DNA of 64,000 nucleotides, taken from positions 1 to 64,000 of the forward strand of contig CBDCGS010000008.1 of assembly GCA_965216915.1 (NCBI GenBank). The letters are read 5' to 3'. The stretch's first letter is position 1. Each line of letters starts with the position of its first letter. The translations under genes were made by a program, and so were the position numbers. The stretch is from CBDCGS01 sp965216915. Lineage in GTDB: Bacteria; Pseudomonadota; Alphaproteobacteria; UBA828. Below the pieces are notes generated by a model. That model had not been told where the DNA came from. It searched no databases and saw nothing but the letters and a program-made list of their open reading frames with translations. Shown piece by piece: positions 60,743 to 64,000 of this stretch.

Positions 60743-62527
60743 CTAGAGCGGCCAGACGAGCAGGATGAGCGGCACCGAGGCGGCGACGATCAGCACCTCG
60801 AGCGGCAGGCCCATGCGCCAATAATCGCTAAAGCGGTAGCCGCCCGGACCCATCACCAGCGTGTTGTTCTGGTGGCCGATCGGCGTGAGGAACGCGCAGG
60901 AGGCGCCGACCGCAACCGCCATGAGGAAGGGGTCCGCGTTGACGCCGAGGCGGTCGGCGAGGCCGACCCCGATCGGCGCCATGATCACCGCCGTCGCCGC
61001 GTTGTTGACGATGTCCGAGAGCGTCATCGTCACGATCAACAGCACCGTCAGCACGATCACCGGCGAAAGCGCCGCGCCTTGGCCGAGAATCACCTGGGTG
61101 ATCAGCTCGGTCGTCTTGGTGGTCTCGAGCGCGCCGCCGATCGGGATCATCGCGCCGAGCAGGATGATGACCGGCCAGTTGATGCTGTCATAGGCCTCGC
61201 GCAGCGAGATCACGCGCATGAAGAGCATCGCCATCGCGGCAAGCCCGAGCGCGATCGGCGCCGACACCAGGCCCGCCGAGGTGCAGGCGATGGCGCCCAC
61301 GAAGACGCCGATCGGCAGCCAGTCGCGCTGCGCGCCGCGCATCTGGATATCGCGCGCGGCGAGCGGCAGGCAGCCGAGGGTCGAGAGCGTCGCCGCCATC
61401 GGCTCCTCCGGGCCTTGCAGCAGCATCACGTCGCCCGCCTGAAAGCGGAAGTTGCGGAGCCGGCTGCGCATGGGACGGCCCTGGCGCGAGACGGCGAGCA
61501 AATTGACGCCGTAGCGCGTGCGCAGCGCGATCGCGCCGGCGGTGCGCCCCTCGATCATGCCGGCTGGCGAGACCACGGCCTCGACGATCGCGAGATCCTC
61601 CGAGCGCAGATCCTTGGCGACCTCGCGGTCGGCACCCACCAGCTCCACGCCGAGCGCGCGCACCACCTCGTTGATGGCGTCGGGCGCGGCCTCGACCAAG
61701 AGAATATCGTCGGCGCGTACGCGCCCGCGCCAGGTCGCGGTGTGGATGCGCTGGTCCGCGCGAATCAGGCCGACCAGCTGGGCGTCCTGGCCCTCGATGG
61801 CGCTTTCGAGCTGCACGCGGCCCTTGCCGATGAGCTCCGCCTCCTCGGGCACGCGCACCTCGGTGACGTAGTCGTCGATGTCGATGATCTCGCTCGCCGC
61901 CCCGCCCTCGCGCCGCGCCCGCGGGATCAGGCGCCAGCCGATCAGCGTGACGAAGAGGATGCCGAGCAGCGCGACCGGGAACCCGACCGGCGCGAAATCG
62001 AACATACCGAACGCCGCGCCGGTGGTTTCCGCGCGGAAGGTCGCGATGATGATGTTGGGCGGCGTGCCGATCAGCGTCACGAGCCCGCCGAGGATTGCGG
62101 CGAAGGCGAGCGGCATGAGCACCAATCCCGGCGCATAGTTGCCGCGGCGGGCCGACTTGAGCGCGACCGGCATGAAGAGCGCGAGCGCGCCGACATTGTT
62201 GATGAAGGCGGAGAGCGCGGCCGTGATGCCGCCGAGCGCGCCCATCTGCACCGCCGGCCGGTCGCCCGTGCGCGCGCCGAGCTCGTTGGAGAGACGGTTG
62301 ATCAGGCTCAGCCCGCCGAGCGCGCGGCTCAGCACAAGCACGGCCGCGACGGTCACGACCGCCGGGTGGCCGAAGCCGACGAAGGCCTCCGCGGGCTTGA
62401 CCAACCCGACCACAACGGCGACGAGCAGGCCCGTGAAGGCGATTAGGTCGTAGCGCCAGCGCCCCCAGATGAACAGCACCAGGATGACGACGATGAGCGC
62501 GACCATCGTCATTTGATCAGCGGTCAT
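60743..62527 (-). CDS. SLC13/ArsB-type permease with TrkA-C domains
   Basis: A 594-residue inner-membrane transporter of the DASS/SLC13 superfamily. About eleven membrane segments flank two central RCK_C (TrkA-C) domains (about residues 215-390: RVQLESAIEGQDAQLVGLIR, VSPAGMIEGRTAGAIALRTR). Family motifs are SAFINNVGALALFMPVAL and LSDIVNNAATAVIMAPIGV, the two SNT-like substrate/Na sites (here INN and VNN). Likely substrates are dicarboxylates, sulfate or other anions. The longer frame to 63349 overlaps the next gene and is rejected. Confidence 0.92.
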   Translation of the reverse strand: MTADQMTMVALIVVILVLFIWGRWRYDLIAFTGLLVAVVVGLVKPAEAFVGFGHPAVVTVAAVLVLSRALGGLSLINRLSNELGARTGDRPAVQMGALGGITAALSAFINNVGALALFMPVALKSARRGNYAPGLVLMPLAFAAILGGLVTLIGTPPNIIIATFRAETTGAAFGMFDFAPVGFPVALLGILFVTLIGWRLIPRARREGGAASEIIDIDDYVTEVRVPEEAELIGKGRVQLESAIEGQDAQLVGLIRADQRIHTATWRGRVRADDILLVEAAPDAINEVVRALGVELVGADREVAKDLRSEDLAIVEAVVSPAGMIEGRTAGAIALRTRYGVNLLAVSRQGRPMRSRLRNFRFQAGDVMLLQGPEEPMAATLSTLGCLPLAARDIQMRGAQRDWLPIGVFVGAIACTSAGLVSAPIALGLAAMAMLFMRVISLREAYDSINWPVIILLGAMIPIGGALETTKTTELITQVILGQGAALSPVIVLTVLLIVTMTLSDIVNNAATAVIMAPIGVGLADRLGVNADPFLMAVAVGASCAFLTPIGHQNNTLVMGPGGYRFSDYWRMGLPLEVLIVAASVPLILLVWPL

Positions 62528-62668
62528 GGCGGGCTTATTTACGCGACATTCGCGCGGCGGGATAGCGCGGAGACGCCAAGAGCTTGGATCGGCCCGCGTG
62601 CGAGCCGGCGTTGCGCCCGGCGCGCGGGCGTCGGAAGATGGTGGCGGCTGCGAGGGGGAGGGCGAGGC

Positions 62669-63523
62669 ATGATCCTGCTGACAGGGGCAACCGGCACAAC
62701 CGGGCGCGAGACCGTGCGCCAACTGCGCGCGACCGGTGCGCCGTTTCGTGTGATGAGCCGCGATGTTGCGCGCGCCAAGGCGCAGCTCGGTGATGATCTC
62801 GACTGTGTTGCGGGCGATTTCGCCGCGCCCGAGTCGTTGGCGGCGGCGTTCGACGGCATCGAGCGGCTCTCGCTGCTGTGCGCATCCGTGCCGGGGATCG
62901 TCGAGCTCGAGCTCAATGCCGTGGCTGCGGCGAAGCGGGCGGGCATCAAGCTCATCGTCAAGATGTCGGCGATCCAATCCGCGCCCGACGCGCCGACCAC
63001 GATCCGCCGTTGGCATGGCGCGATCGAGCAGCGCATCGCGGAGTCCGGAATCGCCTACACCCATCTCTGGCCGAACGCCTTCATGCAGAACTTCACGCGC
63101 TTTGCGCCCTTCATCCGCGACCAGGGCGTGTTCTACGCGCCGCTCGGCGATGCGCGCATCTCGCTGGTCGACGTGGTCGACGTTGCCGCCGTCACCGTCG
63201 CCGCGCTCACGGAGGACGGGCACGCCGGCCAAACCTACGAGCTGACCGGCCCCGAGGCGCTCACCTACGCCGATTGCGCGGCAATCCTGACGCGCGCGCT
63301 CGACAAGCCCGTCCGCTACGAATCGGTGGACGATGCGGCGGCGCGTCAAGCGCTTGCGGATGCCGGCATCGCGCCGGTGCTGGCCGAGGCGCTCGTCGAG
63401 ATCGACGGCTTGTTCCGCGATGGCTTCGGCGCGCCGGTCACCGATCTCGTCGAGCGCATCACCGGGCGCGCGCCGCGCAGCTTCGAGGCCTTCGCGCGCG
63501 ACAATCTCGCGCTTTTCCGCTAG
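62669..63523 (+). CDS. NmrA-like NAD(P)-binding protein
   Basis: A 284-residue atypical SDR: MILLTGATGTTGRETVRQL (dinucleotide motif GxxGxxG), VMSRDVARAKAQLG, VKMSAIQS, and THLWPNAFMQNFTRFAPFIR, typical of the NmrA/azoreductase-like group. It lacks the YxxxK catalytic pair, so it may be a quinone reductase or a redox sensor. GGGGGAGGGCGAGGC precedes the ATG. Its stop TAG abuts repeat copy 5. Confidence 0.9.
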   Translation: MILLTGATGTTGRETVRQLRATGAPFRVMSRDVARAKAQLGDDLDCVAGDFAAPESLAAAFDGIERLSLLCASVPGIVELELNAVAAAKRAGIKLIVKMSAIQSAPDAPTTIRRWHGAIEQRIAESGIAYTHLWPNAFMQNFTRFAPFIRDQGVFYAPLGDARISLVDVVDVAAVTVAALTEDGHAGQTYELTGPEALTYADCAAILTRALDKPVRYESVDDAAARQALADAGIAPVLAEALVEIDGLFRDGFGAPVTDLVERITGRAPRSFEAFARDNLALFR

Positions 63524-63625
63524 CGCATGTCACGCGCGCCTATGCTCACGCGAATGCTCTATCCCACTGAAATTGACGCAAATGCGTCGTCGCAGGTGGT
63601 CCCACTTGCTCGGGATTTGCTCTAG
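63524..63625. repeat. Dispersed palindromic repeat, copy 5 (modules A and B)
   Basis: CGCATGTCACGC...GCGAATGCTC (module A) then AATTGACGCAAATGCGTCGT, the hairpin GCAGGTGGTCCCACTTGC and CGGGATTTGCTCTAG (module B). It lies between the NmrA-like gene, whose TAG stop directly abuts it, and the deacetylase gene at 63646. Confidence 0.85.
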
Positions 63626-63645
63626 CGTCGAAGGGAGACCGAACG

Positions 63646-64000
63646 ATGAGCGAAGCCTATCCGCGCGACATGGTCGGCTATGGCCGCAACCCGCCCCATC
63701 CCGACTGGCCGGGCGGCGCGCGCATCGCCGTGCAGCTCGTGATCAACTACGAGGAAGGCGCCGAGAACAACATCCTGCATGGCGATGCGGGCTCGGAGAC
63801 GCTGCTCACCGAGTTCGGCTTCGCGGAACCGCACCTCGGCGAGCGGGCGCTGCCGATCGAATCGATGTACGAATTTGGCAGCCGCGTCGGCTTCTGGCGG
63901 CTACACCGCGAATTCACCGCGCGCGGCATCCCGATCACCGTGTTCGGCGTGGCGATGGCGCTCGCCCGCAACCCGGATGCGGTGGCCGCGATGGGTGACG
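63646..64000 (+). CDS. Polysaccharide deacetylase family protein, PuuE allantoinase-like, 3' partial
   Basis: The first 118 residues are in the window. MVGYGRNPPHPDWPGGARIA, VQLVINYEEGAENNILHGD and ESMYEFGSRVGFWRL are characteristic of PuuE-type allantoinases, metal-independent members of the polysaccharide deacetylase fold that open the allantoin ring. GAAGGGAGACCGAACG precedes the ATG. The gene runs off the right end. Other purine-breakdown genes would be expected beyond the window. Confidence 0.9.
   Translation, partial: MSEAYPRDMVGYGRNPPHPDWPGGARIAVQLVINYEEGAENNILHGDAGSETLLTEFGFAEPHLGERALPIESMYEFGSRVGFWRLHREFTARGIPITVFGVAMALARNPDAVAAMGD

Noticed and set aside
60743..63349. An 868-residue start for the SLC13 permease
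   Set aside because: The extra 274 codons overlap the NmrA-like gene on the other strand and are unlike the family; MTADQMTMVALIVVILV at 62527 is the natural start.

Overview
This is a GC-rich, gene-dense chromosomal window, most likely from an alphaproteobacterium. The support is the gene families present: COQ9, TrmFO, bS21, DUF465, DUF900, a STAS/MlaE/MCE operon, Y RNA-linked Rtc repair, and PilZ and GGDEF proteins. No phage, IS element, rRNA or CRISPR array was seen. The first gene (a ketoacyl-ACP synthase) and the last (an allantoinase-type deacetylase) run off the window ends.

Layout. 1-13 kb holds mostly housekeeping genes: purEK, peptide deformylase translationally coupled to COQ9, rpsU, trmFO, zapE, DUF families, a GGDEF diguanylate cyclase and a haloacetate-dehalogenase-like hydrolase. 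13-19 kb holds YceI, membrane and exported proteins, succinate-semialdehyde dehydrogenase and a DMT exporter. 19.4-22.8 kb is a minus-strand catabolic operon: SDR, PEP mutase/ICL family, Asp/Glu racemase family and an (R)-amine-transaminase-like class IV enzyme. 22.8-26.4 kb is an Mla-like lipid transport operon whose ATPase has unusual catalytic motifs. 26.5-29.7 kb has a DNA glycosylase, an M20 amidohydrolase, two tandem tRNA-Leu genes and a DsbA-family oxidoreductase.

29.7-39.6 kb is the most unusual block. It contains two pentapeptide-repeat proteins, a 1,000-residue coiled-coil membrane protein with 40-residue repeats and a C-terminal SH3-like domain, a PilZ-CpaF fusion ATPase, a ParA-like protein that has lost its P-loop and carries a C-terminal PilZ domain, and a divergently transcribed ParB-like protein. 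No Tad pilus structural genes are present. I infer a c-di-GMP-responsive localisation or secretion device that does not match a system I know.

39.7-45 kb is a surface-glycan cluster (wecB, epimerase, asnB-type amidotransferase, glycosyltransferase). 46-52 kb is an RNA repair locus: RtcR, a sigma-54 promoter, a Ro60/TROVE protein, two tandem Y-RNA-like genes that mimic a circularly permuted tRNA, RtcB and RtcA. 52-64 kb holds a 1,316-residue lipoprotein of unknown function, an AhpD-like protein, a lower-GC orphan, a winged-helix/TPR regulator, a methyltransferase, an SLC13-type transporter and an NmrA-like protein.

A dispersed palindromic repeat of about 55-105 bp occurs five times. In four copies its edge supplies, or directly abuts, the stop codon of the neighbouring gene.
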